Origin: Zonotrichia leucophrys gambelii
Taxonomy: Eukaryota; Chordata; Aves; Passeriformes; Passerellidae
Assembly (NCBI RefSeq): GCF_028769735.1
Contig: NC_088173.1
Span: 12,483,038 to 12,547,037 of the forward strand
Length of the DNA: 64,000 nucleotides
Direction: 5' to 3'
Part shown: one piece after another, positions 9,657 through 23,039 of the stretch
Layout: every line of letters starts with the position of its first letter
How positions within the stretch are numbered: the stretch's first letter is position 1
Translations under genes and position numbers: made by a program
The notes under the pieces: generated by a model
What the model was told of the DNA's origin: nothing
Databases searched by the model: none
The model's input: only the letters and a program-made list of their open reading frames with translations

Positions 9657-10919
9657 TATCTGAATAATAATTTCTAGATAGGAAATCACAGTTTGTTTGA
9701 AAGTAGCTTTTCAGAATAATATGGTGTGCACTTAGGAGGTTAGGGCTGTGATGTTTTGCTAAGCAAACTGTTGCCTTGTGTATTGAACATGGATACAGAA
9801 AATCCTGAACTGGTTGTATTCCAAAGATAATAAAAATTTAGGAGTTCAAAGTGTAGCCTTTGGCTAAAATGTTTCTGAAATTCAGTCATTTTGGCACGCT
9901 GTAATGAGCCATCTGAGTTTATATCTAACACATTATCACTTTATCTTAATGCTTTCATACTTTCTCTTAGTAGTTAATAGTTTTTATTACTGGAGCTGCT
10001 TAATACTTTAGATATTTTCCAAGAATATGCTATGTTGATTTTTGGATAATCCTAGTCAATGTTTTTTAGTTTCTAGTAACTGTGTAAATTGTGACAAGAT
10101 GGAAATAGTTTTGTGTAAAAGAAATTGCTAACTTTTTATGTGATGTGGTTAAGTGTTCACTTGAGAGAGACTTTTACATTCTTGTTTGTAACTCAGCAAG
10201 TCATAGGGGTTAGTGCTGGGGAGGGGATTCTCTTACTGTGGTTGTGTTATTGTTTGTAATGGGCAGCCTGTTGCTGGTTCTGAGCAGATTTGAAGGTGCT
10301 ACAAAAGAGCAGCAAAAAGTGCTCAAGGTATTATGGCACAGAAAAATATTGCAGTTATAGTAAAACGTACAGGTGTTCAACTTTGAATATTAATGAGAAG
10401 TTTGGATATCTTAATGCATCTTAGTGGTGTACCTGTCCTGTCTAATGTGCCTGAGATGTGAGCAGCAAAGGATAAGAGATACAAACAGATACAATGTTTT
10501 ACATTACAAATCCACCACTTCAAAAAGCCTGTTGCCAAACATAAGCATAGGCCGCGAGTTAGATGCTGCAGCATCAGAAGTAAAGCTGGGTTTTGGACTT
10601 CAGTATAAATTAAAAATAATAGCAATAAAAAATCCTAGTGTAACTGAGGGAGAAAACAGGGAAGCATCTGATCAGATCAACATAAAATTTGATCACTGAG
10701 TAATAGATCATTAGTAATAGATGGCTACCAAATTCCAGCAAGATGAAGGAAAAGCTGGGTTTGTTGATTGCTTAAAAATGATGTTTTAAGCAATCTTCTT
10801 AACATTGCCTTTTAGGCCAGTCTGGTGGCTTTTTAAAATTTTCAGAGTTTTGGAGTTGGTGATATCAGTTATTTGTTGCAAAGATTTGGTTGTGTGTAAG
10901 AGTTTTTGTTTGTTTGGGG

Positions 10920-10932
10920 TTTTTTTTTTTTT
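10920..10932. repeat. Poly-T run in intron 1
   Basis: This is a run of 13 T residues next to GTTTGTTTGGGG-type low-complexity sequence. No insertion boundary is visible. Confidence 0.6.
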
Positions 10933-11060
10933 GGCTTTAAGCAAATATTTGTTAACTTGGCAGTATACTGGGACATAAAGCCCTGGAGACCCAAGTGCCT
11001 CTGTATTCCTAGGACATATCATAGCCTGGGAAGGAAAGCAGACAGGACAGGAATAATACT

Positions 11061-11121
11061 TTTAGTCATTGAAATGGTGACTGTTTAGCCAATACATTTA
11101 GCCATTGAAATGGTGACTGTT
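11061..11121. repeat. Recent 36-bp period direct duplication
   Basis: A 25-base segment at 11061-11085 recurs at 11097-11121 with one difference (TCATT versus CCATT near the start). The near-identity suggests a recent slippage event in intron 1. Confidence 0.75.
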
Positions 11122-13004
11122 CCAACCTCACTCGTTTGCCCTCCCAACCTTTTCTTCATTCAGTGTTAAGAACTTGTAAGTATTGGTTCCAGCTAGTGAC
11201 TAACTTCAAAGAGCTTTAATGCTTTTTATTGTTTGCTTATTCACTTTTTGTTTGCTATGTTTATAGTTTTAATTGTGCAACTTAATGCCTAGATTTGGAA
11301 GACAGACACACTTTTTTTTTTCTCCTTCCAAAAGGATATTCCTTTTCAGTACTCCTCTACAATACTTTGTATGGTTTGTGTGAATCTGAGTCTTAAATTC
11401 CTGTCAAAATCATTGACTTAGGAATATCTGTGACTGAATTCCTTCTGAGGTTTTGAAGTGAACTGTTGACACAAGCAGATTAATTTGCTCTGATGTTTGC
11501 TAATGGGCAGAGCCAGTCCATGGAATGTCAGCCAGTGTGATCTTTTACATATCTACCTGAGCAGGTTGGAAATAGGGAAGAGAAAAATTACTGTAAGACA
11601 AAATATGAGTGGAGAAAGGAGACAACATGTGATATTATTTTAGAAGAGGTGAACAGAGCTAGCATGAACATAGGCGCTTAGAGATTGACATCCAAAGAAT
11701 AGGATGAGGGCAAACCGGGGCTTAAATGTGGGGAGAAAAAGGTCAGGAACAATAAAAAAAATGACATAGTGAGTAATTAGTTTGATTTGTATAGCAGATT
11801 GGCCAGGGAAGAAAACTCAGAATGAGAGGTAAGGGAAAAAATAAAGCATAAATAGTGAAAGGAGAAATAAATGAATGTGTACTACTTAATCAAAGTAATT
11901 AAGAAAATGTTAGATTGCTTTCTACTTGCTGGGAAGAAATTTTGCCCCCAGGTTCTTGTTGAAAGCTTAGGCTTGTCAAGGGAGCCTTCTGAGGCTTTAA
12001 TTTGCTGTACTGTGAGACTTGAAGGAATGAAGACAGTTGCTGTAAACCCAGATGAAGAAGGTGGTCCCAGATGTCTTGTTCCCGAGGTTTCTGCCCTTCT
12101 TCCTGCTGCAATCTTGTCTAGATTTAGCTAGCTGAAATATTATACTGACTTCAAAAGGCAAATCCAGTGAAGGTGTGCCTTTACGACTGTCTTGCTGTTC
12201 CAGGCTCTTTCTCTGTCGTTTCTAGAGTGTGTTGGAGAAGCCCAAGTGAAATGTTCCTCCAGTAATTTTGATAGATTCTTATTCTTATAGCTCTTGATAC
12301 TTATTTGTTTCAGATCTGTTCTGAGAGGGGAATAAAGGAATATGTCTTATTCTTTATGGGCTTTACACCTTAGTGGTGCTTGACTTTTTTTTGTTTTTTA
12401 ATGATAAGCACTACTCTTGCAAGGGCAGTCAGAGCTGCAGGGAATACAATACAGAATTATTCTCTGTTCTGTTAATAATATTTATAATTCTTGTAAAGAA
12501 TTGATGGTGATACCCAGCCAACTCTTGTAGTTTACTTCCACATAGTTGCATATCAGTCATTTTACAATCTAAATTAAATGAGGGAGGAGAATTTTCTACT
12601 GGACATAATTGTCATATATGAAGTAGAGAACTGGAGTGAATGTTCACTACTCCAGATTAGTTCTGACCTACTTTGTTTGCTCATAGCAGACAGCATTGAT
12701 ATATTTCTTCTAGCATGTTGCTTCATGGGAATGTTCATTTGAACTTAGCTCTGTGTTCCTCTCGTGTTGTGTTAGTAATTCCTAGAATTTGATGTAATGG
12801 ATTCTTGGCATTTTGTAGGAGTTTTTAATTTATCTGTGTTTCTATTATTGCAAATAATTTTGACACTTTCTTTAAGAAAATTATATAGTCTAAATGTGTA
12901 ACCTACAGTTTTCTTTCAAGCATGAATTCTGAACTAAGCATCATTGTTTATTTGATAAACTTTTGAACAATCCTAAGCCTTACTACATCTGTTTCTCGTT
13001 TCAG

Positions 13005-16000
13005 GGTTTCTTTGTAATTGCTGCCATGGGAAGATACTTGACTATGCTGCTGCTGCTGATGCTGCTGGTGCAGCATTTTGGAAACTGTGAAGGAAATCAA
13101 AGGCCACATCATGCTCCATCAATGCAATTTACAGAAATACAGTATAATGCCACTGTGTATGAGAATTCTGCAGCCAAGACTTACGTTGGGCATCCAGTGA
13201 AAATGGGCATTTACATTACAAATCCACTGTGGGACATAAGATACAAAATTATTTCTGGTGACAGTGAGAACTTGTTCAAAGCTGAAGAGTATGTTCTTGG
13301 AAACTTTTGCTTTTTGAGAATACGGACCAAGGGAGGCAACACAGCTATCCTTAACAGAGAGGTGAAGGACCATTATATGCTGACTGTTAAAGCAGTTGAA
13401 AAAAATACAAATGCTGAAACGCGCACGAAGGTCAGGATACAGGTACTGGATACAAATGACTTGCGGCCTTTGTTTTCTCCAACATCGTACAGCGTTTCTT
13501 TGCCTGAGAACACAGCAATAAGGACCAGCATCGCAAGAGTCAGCGCGACAGATGCAGATATAGGAACAAATGGAGAGTTCTACTACAGCTTTAAAGAAAG
13601 AACGGATGTGTTTGCCATACATCCAACTAGTGGAGTGGTAGTTCTGACTGGTAGACTTGACTACTCAGACACAAAGCGTTATGAGATGGAAATTCTTGCA
13701 GTGGACCGTGGGCTGAAGCTGTATGGTAGCAGCGGCATAAGCAGTATGGCAAAACTAACGGTTCACGTGGAGCAAGCAAATGAACATGCCCCTGTCATTA
13801 CAGCTGTTCCATTGACTCCATCAGAGTCAGACCCAGATCCCACGTATGCAATTGTAACCGTAGAGGACAATGACCAGGGTTCGAACGGGGAAATAGCATC
13901 ATTAAATATTGTTGCAGGAGATGCGCTTCAACAGTTCAAAACAGTGAGGTCTGTTCCAGGTGGCAAAGAATACAGAATAAAAGCCATTGGTCCCATTGAC
14001 TGGGAGAGTCACCCTTTTGGATACAACCTTACCCTTCAAGCTAAAGACAAAGGGAATCCCCCACAATTTTCTTCTGTAAAAGTTGTTCATGTGACATCAC
14101 CACAATTTAAATCTGGTCCTGTCAGATTTGAAAAAGAGATATATAGAGCTGAAATAAGTGAATTTGCTCCACCAAACACACCTGTGATAATGGTGAAAGC
14201 TGTGCCTAGTTACCCACATTTAAAATATGTATTTAAAAACACACCAGGAAAAGTAAAATTCAATTTAAACGCTCACACTGGTCTTATTACCACATTAGAA
14301 CCCATAAAAGCACAATATGCATCCCATTTTGAACTTGAAGTTGTGACAAGTGACAGAAGAGCTTCTGCAAAAGTATTAATTAAGGTACTAGGCATGAATA
14401 GCAATCCTCCTGAGTTTACTCAGACATCCTATAAGGCCTCCTTCGATGAAAATGTGCCAATAGGTACAAGTGTCATGAGAGTGAGTGCAAAAGACCCTGA
14501 TGAAGGGGAAAATGGTTATGTGACCTATAGCATTGCCAACCTAAATCCTTTGCCATTTGTGATTAACCATTTCAGTGGGATTATTAGTACCTCAGAAGAA
14601 TTGGATTATGAATTGATGCCAAGGGTTTACAATTTAAGGATTCGAGCCTCTGATTGGGGTATACCGTATCGCCGAGAAGTTGAAGTTCCTGTTACTATTA
14701 TTTTAAATAACTTGAATGACAATATACCTCTGTTTGAGAAAATAAATTGTGAGGGAATAATCCCCAGGGACCTTGGTGTTGGAGAGCAAATAACAACCGT
14801 ATCTGCTATCGATGCTGATGAGCTCCAGTTGGTGAGATACCAAATTGAATCTGGAAATGAACTGGATTTATTTAGCCTAAACCCAAATTCTGGAGTACTT
14901 TCTCTCAAACAATCACTAATAGATGGCCTAGGTGCTAAAATGTCTTTTTACAGTTTGAAAATTACAGCTACAGATGGAGAGAACTTTGCACAGCCATTGT
15001 ATATCAACATAACTGTAGCTAATAGTCGCAAACCAGTGAACTTGCAGTGTGAAGAAACTGGTGTTGCCAAAATGCTTGCAGAGAAACTCTTACAAGCAAA
15101 TAAGTTGCACAATCGTGGAGAAGTTGAGGATGCTTTCTTTGATACTCACTCTGTGAATCTGCATGCACCTCAGTTTAGAAGTACTCTTCCCAGTAGCATT
15201 GAGATAAAAGAAGACCAACCTGTGGGCTCTAGCATAATATCTGTGAATGCTGCTGATCTTGATACCGGCTTCAATGGAAAGCTAGTGTATGTTATTTCTG
15301 GAGGTAATGAGGACAGTAGTTTCATTGTTGATATGGAAAGAGGAGTGCTGAAAATTCTATCTCCCCTTGACCGAGAACTAAAAGATAAATATACTCTCAA
15401 TATTACTGTCTATGATCTTGGAATACCACAGAAGTCTGCCTGGACCCTTTTAGATATAAAAATTTTGGATGCTAATGACAACCCACCGGAGTTCCTCCAA
15501 GACAGCTATTTTGTTGAAGTAAGTGAAAACAAAGAGCCCAACAGTGAAATAATTCAAGTTGGAGCTACTGATAAAGATTTAGGGGCTAATGGAGAAGTGA
15601 AATACTCTCTTCTTACAGATACAGACAAGTTTACTATTAATTCTGTGACAGGAGTTGTGAAAGTTGTAGGGGTCCTGGATCGGGAGGAACAGCACATTTA
15701 TTTGTTGAAAATTGAGGCTAGGGACCAATCTACTGAAGAACCTCAATTATTTTCAACAGTTATTCTGAAAGTGGCTGTGGAAGATGTAAATGACAATCCT
15801 CCCAAATTTATTCCTTCAAATTATCATGTGAAAATTCGAGAAGATCTTCCTGAGGGAACAATTATTACATGGCTAGAAGCCTACGATCCTGATTTGGGCC
15901 AGTCAAGTCAAGTACGGTACAGTCTTTTGGACAGTGGAGATGGCACCTTTGATGTTGACAAAATAAGTGGGGCAATACGTGTTGTACAAAGACTGGATTA

Positions 16001-16293
16001 TGAAAAGAGACAATTTTATAACTTGACCGTGCGGGCCAAGGACAAGGGAAAACCCGTTTCATTGTCGTCTACCTGTTACGTTGAGGTTGAGGTAGTTGAT
16101 GTGAATGAAAACTTGCACCCCCCACAGTTCTCCATATTTGCAGATAAAGGCTTCATAAAGGAAGATGCTCCTGTTGGCTCCTCAGTAATGACAGTTTCTG
16201 CTTATGATGAAGATGCAGGACGAGATGGGGAGATCAGATATTCCATCCGAGATGGATCGGGTTTAGGAGTTTTTCGAATTGATGAGGAAAAAG
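13005..16293 (+). CDS. FAT1: FAT1 exon 2: signal peptide and first cadherin repeats
   Basis: FAT1 is a giant single-pass cadherin that acts in cell contact, actin organisation and growth control. Exon 2 follows an acceptor ending at 13004. Translation starts at ATG 13026 in a good context (G at -3 and +4) after 21 leader bases. It ends at donor AAAAG|GTAAGG (GT at 16294) with intron phase 1, giving residues 1-1089 plus one base. Residues 1-23 form a signal peptide with a leucine core. Cadherin repeats lie near 35-149, 150-257, 368-463, 464-569, 570-673, 718-822, 823-927, 928-1034 and 1035 onward, with a divergent block at 258-367. Classic DxNDN linkers are seen at 815-819 and 920-924. Variant linkers are DTNDL (142), NxNDN (562) and DVNEN (1025). 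Possible N-glycosylation sites are N41, N334, N661, N792 and N999. No frameshift or internal stop is present. Identity with vertebrate FAT1 was judged by recalled similarity. Confidence 0.97.
13026..13094 (+). other. FAT1: FAT1 signal peptide (residues 1-23)
   Basis: The N-terminus is MGRY followed by a run of leucine and methionine (about residues 5-15), then VQHFGNCEG. This is a typical basic start, hydrophobic core and polar end. Cleavage is likely around residues 20-23. The (CTG) codon run encoding the leucines, near 13047-13068, is a small codon repeat. Confidence 0.85.
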
Positions 16294-19200
16294 GTAAGGT
16301 GGCTTTCTGTTACTTTTCTACACTAAACAAAATCAAATGCCAGGAAAGAGAGAAGAAAGAGAAGCATTGTCACAGTTGATGTAGGTGTTCTTGTTTGGAC
16401 TAAAAGATGCCACCAACAATATGTATAGTTCTGTCTGCTACTTAAGTGAAATTATTTTTATACATTTAATAAGTAATTTCTCTCTAATACTCCCACTTCC
16501 ATTCAGCCTACCCAGAGCCATGCTTAAGTCTTAAAATCTATACCACCCAGAAAAAGTAGGAATACTCTTGGTGTAAAATGGAGGTCTGCCTCATGTGAGT
16601 GCATACTCTGTCTTGTGGACAGTGGGGCTGTTATACTCTCCAATTAAATTACATTCAATTAAATAACATTATCTTTTGCTCCTTTTACTGGAGGTATGCA
16701 TGGGTGTGATACTGCCATAGTGCTGGTTTAGGCAGTTACTTTCAGAGTATACGGGTACTCATGTGGAATTCAGTAAGCAGTGCCATCTTCATTGGAAGGC
16801 TTCTGCCAAAGAGAGCATTGATGCAACCTTAGAAAAACTTCATGTGAATCAAGCAGACTGAACTGTTGACTTATTGCATAAATAATCCATACATTGATGA
16901 GCAGTGTGAGAATTTTTCCAGTCTCATGTGTTCAGAAGAAACATAATTTTATTTTCAGTAAAATTCTAGTGCTGACTTTTAACATTTTGATTTGATTTCT
17001 ATGTATCTGTTAAATTTATGTCTTTGATAAAGAGAGAGTATCGATATTCTGCAGTTATCTAAGCATCTTGAAATAAATTGAGGAGGAGTCTGGTGCACAA
17101 TTTGTCTACAGGTTACATATAGGTAAATGATGTCATATGTGATCGATGTCTTAAAGGAAAAAAAGCTTGTAACTGAGAATAAAAAGTGGGAATTATGTCT
17201 GATTCATCCAGTAGTCATTCGGTGTGTTCTCTGTGCTTCCCACATTTGTGAATGTGGGTAATAGAGACTTATGAAGTCACTTTGCTCTGTAGGGTTTGGG
17301 TGAACAAACTGTTGCTCACTATTTTTCTTCTCTAGAAAGTCTGTTATTAAATTATGTGGTTTGTGGCTAAAGAACCAGCTCTACAGGTTGAAATGTATCA
17401 ATGCTTCTCTTAGCTTTGCTTTTAACAAAGCACATAGTTAAGGCAGTGAAACAGATTTTGTAGAAGTGGAGAATTTAATACTTTCTTTCCAAGACCTTGT
17501 AGTTTCACTTTTGGCCATTTGGTATGTGTGCAGAATATTAATTTGTGTATCATTATGCATTTCTTTTTACATAAGTGTATTAAAGTTAACTGTGTGTTAT
17601 GGTATTTTAGAGGTGTCTCTTGTTGTCCTATAGAATGAGTCTGAGTTGGGCAATGTGTTATATGTGTGACAGGGAACAGTAAGTGAGAATGAACCTGTTT
17701 ATGGGTATGTGGACAGGTGTGTGTGTTTTTGTGATGGTACTACCATGGCACAATTAGTTGTCTGCGTGTGTTGCCTCTACTTTTTTGGCACAAAGCTAGT
17801 TTACTTGACTAACAAATTGGTGTGAGTTTAAGTTGCTTTTTATCAGCTGGGTTTACAAAGCAGAGCTTGGGGCAAAGCCAGCTTCTGTTCAATAATATTG
17901 TCCAGAACAGTGGCTCTGTATTTTCAAGGCATGGGAGAGGCATTGTCTCTATTCATATCTGGTATCTAGTGTTTGCACTTCTTTGGGGATGAATATAGAA
18001 GGATTTGGTGGGAATGGGATGGTGGTGGAGAAAGGGTTGCTAGTTTTTGATATTATTGAACAAATTCCATTTATGACACTGGTGTGGGGAAGAAAGTGTT
18101 TATTTTGGGTTGCTTGATGTGTTTATTCCATCAAATGGTGAGCTAAAGGAAAGAACATTGAGTATGTACAAACTTAACAATGTAGCTTAAATTTTGGATT
18201 GACCATTTTATTTTGGTGAAAAGCCATCAGAATTATTCTTGAAGGACTCTTTATACTGCAGTGTCTGAATATTTGTCATATTTTTCAAAAGGGACTGGCC
18301 TTGATACAGGGAGCAGACTGATTATCAGCAAACAAAGTACATTGAAGAATTTGTGAAAGAGAAATTCTTTAAGCAACTTGCTAACTCTTTCAGCTTGCTG
18401 AAAAGTTCTTTTGACTTTACCCCTGAGCTACATGTCTCATCCTGCTGTCTTTGAAGAGCATCATACTACACTGTCAGTTCAAAGACAGATAAATCAGATT
18501 TAAGAACTTATTTCAAGTCAACATGAAACTATTCAGTGGTTCAGAGGGGCTCTTTTATCCCTTGCTTATAAGAAATTAAGGACAACAATCATATTTGCAG
18601 ATAGACTAGATGATGATAGAAGCATTGAATAGCTAGTTCCATGCATTGATTTTTGTTGACTTTTAGGTTGTCTTTCCTATGTTAAGTTTGTTTTAATTTT
18701 ACAGTTCAAAAGGTAGGAAATAGTATTGGCATTTGATATTTGTACCTGTAATTCTGGTATTTTCACAAGGGACCTTAATACATTTTTGCCATGAAGTCTT
18801 GAGTTCTGTTTTCCAAGACTTACCTTTATTTTCAGTCATTGGTTTTCATAGGTTCTGTTTTCTGCAGTTGTGCCCAAATCATTAGCAGTCAATGTCTTAA
18901 CAGGGAGCACCAAACACCAATATTTCCAAACTCAGGAGCTGCTTTGAATACTTAGTTCCCTGACTGCTCTGTTGCTTTTCAACTAGACATAGAAAAAAAG
19001 ATATGTTAGGGGTGAATTTGGTAGTCAGTCGTATTTTAGCTTTCTTAGTATTCTTAAGCCTGAAAAGGCAATAATGGTCAGAAAAGGAGTAGAATAAGAT
19101 GATAAAAGTCTAGAAAATTGCAATAGTTTCTGTAGCACCTATATCACTGTCTGTTTTTTGTAATGTAAAAAATAGGGCACACACAGTTAACAGGTTTTAA

Positions 19201-22200
19201 AGTATTCTTTCTTTCCTAAGCTAAAAGGAAGTATTTTTCACATGAAGTGTAATAAAGTCGTGAAACCCATTTCCTCAGGAAGTTATAGAGATTTATAAAG
19301 TATGACTAAAGAAAATAAATGATACTAATGAGATTACTTTGAGGTTCAGCCTCACGCTTTCTTCAGCTCATAAACTGTTAACTGGAAGCCAAGGGGGTAA
19401 GGGAGAGAGTTCAGAGGTCATCGCTCAATGTATGATTCAGAAGTACAGCAGTGCATTGTGCCTGATATTGTACAGAAATAAAATTTAAATTGCGTGGTAA
19501 ATGAAGACTTTGGGATATTATATGAGAGGAAAAATGTTAAAATGAGATTTTTGTGCTGTGAATTTATATAACAAAGCCATTTGTTTATCCTTCTAGGTAC
19601 GTGTTCAGGAAAACTTGGAATTTAAGATAGCTTTTTATTTGTGAGTGGAGCTGAAGGCTGTAAATTGAGGTGATCAATTGGCTATATAAATTGCCTGCTA
19701 AAGCAGCAGTAAAATATTTTCTCAAAGAACTTGACAAGGAGTTGAGCACATCGGTGTGTATTAATAACAGAAGGCATTGTGTTGATGCAGATCTCAGTGT
19801 GCCACAGGAAAAACCCATGCACCATCTAAATCCCATTAGTACTGAACAGTAAAAGTGAGATAAATCATGTCAGTACCATGCTGCTACTTCGATTGAGAAA
19901 AACTCTAAAGAATTACAGAAGCAATTGCTGGAGCAGAACTAAAGCAGAGGCTCTGTGGGACCAAGGCAATACTGAAATTTCCTTGTCCCAGTTTTTATTC
20001 CAGTGGGCAAGGAGGGAAAAAGAATAATGTTTTCCTGTTTACTTTTTGGTTTTCAAATACAAGAACAGAGCCTTTTGGTTGAGTATTGGCACTCCTCTAA
20101 GGTTAACTGAAAGATGGAAGCTATAGTTTGTAAAAACTGTGTTGGGAAGAGCTCATAGTACTTCTTCCAGTTGTTTAGGCATGTGAACAGTGGCTTTCAC
20201 TGGGCTGGATGGGACATTATCATGGGAGCACCAGCATGTGCTGAGCAAGTGTCCACACTGATTTTCAGCTGTAAAAATGAGGCTGGGAAAAACTCATAGT
20301 GGTTATCTGGCCTTCTCCAAAGAATTTTTCCAAGCAGATTGCTCTTTTTCTTGGGATATCAGGACTTCTAGCTTATGACTGAGTGCTGTTCTTACCATAT
20401 TTCAAGGTTGATTTTTATGGTTTTACTTTTCTTTCTAGTGCTCAAAATTTAGATAGCTAAGGGAGCCAGCAGACTCTGGATGTGTAGATGCCATGGGTTA
20501 TTTTGCCTAAGAAAGGTCTCATTGAAATGCTTAGGGAAGTTGGAAGCCCATCCTGGAAACGGAGGTTCAGAAGTGAAGGAAGGTTTAAGTAATGAATTCC
20601 ATGGTGTCTGTTATAACTAAGCAGTTGCATTTACAATCCTTATACATGCAGAGGCTGGATGTTAGATGTAGGCCCTGTACAGTAAGCTTTCAAGACGCAG
20701 TGAATTTTATAAACTGATTATCAGAAACTTAGCAAGTAGTTCAACTTGCAAGGCTACCAGCAGGTGATTTCTAAACTTCTGCAATTGAGGAAATTTCACA
20801 GTAGGTACCCTAGTTCCAGAATGGTGTGAAGGATGAAGTGATAGTCGGAACCTTATACATGATAACCTTGTGTACTGTTGCCTTGTTTTTACAGTATGTA
20901 GTTACTTGTTACCAGGAATCTTCCTGCTCTTTCATTAACCTGATTTTGAGTTATTAGGCCATAAGTGTTACAGAATAACAGTAATTCTGCTTTAACAATA
21001 TGGACAAAGTTTAAGGTGATTAAACTAATTTGCTGACTTAAAAAGATGTATGACTGTGATTTTTTAAAACAAAGATCTGTCTAGCTTGAGATACTGTCTT
21101 CAGTAGCACAGGCAGGGCAGGGAGATAATGCTTTCTTCTAATACTTTCCCAGTCTCTGGTTATTTTGTATTTGGGGAATTTTGAGGTCACATAGTTGGTA
21201 ACATTCACATGCTTATCTTTCGTGTGTAGTCTTCCCTTGGAACCATATAACTTTGAAGTGTAACCTTGCTACTGTGATAAGGAAAAATGAATCGTTTTGG
21301 TAAAGAATATTAAAGGAACAAGTAAAAAAAAATTAGCAGGGGCATATGGAGGAAAATTATTTTTATTGCACTATCTCTGTATGCATAAAATAGTGTCAAT
21401 AAAGCTTAATGGCCATAGGATGCTATTTTTAATATTACTAAAACTATTTCCAGCTGGGAAGGCATTCATTAAGAAGAGTGAATAGGATTTTAACTGTGTG
21501 AAGCAAAGTACAGAATTATAGTCAGAAAAGGAACAGAGCATGGCTAACATGTAATAAGTATGTCAACGTTGCTTTGTAGAGTTCATGTAAATCCATTAAC
21601 TTAAATACAGGATATCATTAACATTTGTACATAAGGGATAGCTTCAGGCTCCATTTCTTCGGTGGTCCGTGGCTTTTGAGCTTTTCAAAGACTGGCATTA
21701 GCAGAGTTTAAATGCCATGATCATCAGTGGAGCAGAACACATGAGCATCCAGTGGATAGCTGTTAAACCAGCACCATTTTCTGGAACAGGAACCAACTGG
21801 CCTGCATCTACACCAACAACTCTTGTACCTTTAGGAAGGGTGACTGTACCCAGATCATCTATTGGGGGTCCTAATCCTCAATTCACTCCTAGCTGTGACC
21901 CCTGCTCTTTGAAAAATGGTACAAACCAAAAGTAGTTTAACAGTACACAATTTCAAAAGCTTGGGAATGTTTTCTGTCTGTTTCTTGTAAAGATACAGTC
22001 ATAAAATACTTGGAGATAGGGGAGATGTTTCTAATCAAAACTGAGATAAGTATGATTTGGTTTTAAGTTAATTGTAGTTAAGCAACCTTACAAATACAGG
22101 ACTTTCTTCACATTCTCATGTTGAATGCTTCATCTTGAAGTTGCTCCTTCTGTATACTTTGTCACTCTTATTGCATAAACCATGGATATAAACATTAGGA

Positions 22201-23039
22201 TGTGCAAAAACTTAGTTTCAGTTTAAATTTAAAAAAAGGGAAAAAAGACATCAAGAAGTTCTTAATAATTTCCATTCTACTATACAAATTCCATGTTATA
22301 TGTTGACTTACTGTTTATTCTGATTCTTTGAAGATCTGTCAGATTGTAGTCACTGAAAACTATGAACAGAAAAATATGTTGAGCAAATCTTATTGTAAGA
22401 AAGCAATGAAACATTAAAAATAGTAATTGATCAAGTGATGTTGATACTAGGGAAAGAATATTCTAGGTGGTTTTAATATGATTGACTAATTCTTAGAGTA
22501 TCTTCACATCATAGACTAAGTTTGTTTACTAACATTGTGACAATGGCCTTTCTGCCTGGCTTCTGCCCACCGATGCAGTCTCATTAGCACACAGGATTTG
22601 CAATTAAAATTCCTTGTGTGAATAGTTTGACCAGTTAAAAGTGAGAAGTAACTAAGAAGAAGACCTCATAGAATGGGGTCCTCAGATAGCATTTTTTTTC
22701 CTGCAGAGCACAGTAGTTCTTCCCAGTAGAAGAGAGAGAAGGGTTGACGGGGTCTCTAGTTCTGCAAAATGCTAGGTGGCTGCAGCTTTTTGCACAATGA
22801 AGTTTTACCCTAGCTAGCTCAGGTACATTATGAGTAAAGCTCAGAGCACAGACTAATCTTCCAGGTATCTAATTAGCTTTTCAGGCACATTTCTTTCGTC
22901 CTGCATTGCATTCTGTACAGCTGCATTACATTGTACTGAAGTTAATGATTTGCCCATGTAGCTGTAGCAGTTAAATTTCTTCAGTAGCTGAGGCATACGT
23001 GTCCTAGAGTAAGAATTTAGATTATTCTGATGCAGTTTG

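Larger units (their letters stand above)
5075..13004 (+). other. FAT1: FAT1 intron 1 (about 7.9 kb)
   Basis: The intron begins at the GTGAGT donor and ends at the acceptor TTTCTCGTTTCAG before 13005. Its first 2.5 kb is the GC-rich part of the CpG island, with a CCCAG repeat and a C-rich minisatellite. The remainder (about 7650-13004) is AT-rich and contains small tandem duplications (9312-9364, 9613-9656, 11061-11121) but no recognisable gene, RNA or clear transposon. Boundaries depend on the exon 1 call. Confidence 0.5.

Noticed and set aside
13119..13622. 167-codon minus-strand frame opposite FAT1 exon 2
   Set aside because: It is a shadow of the well-supported coding exon on the + strand.
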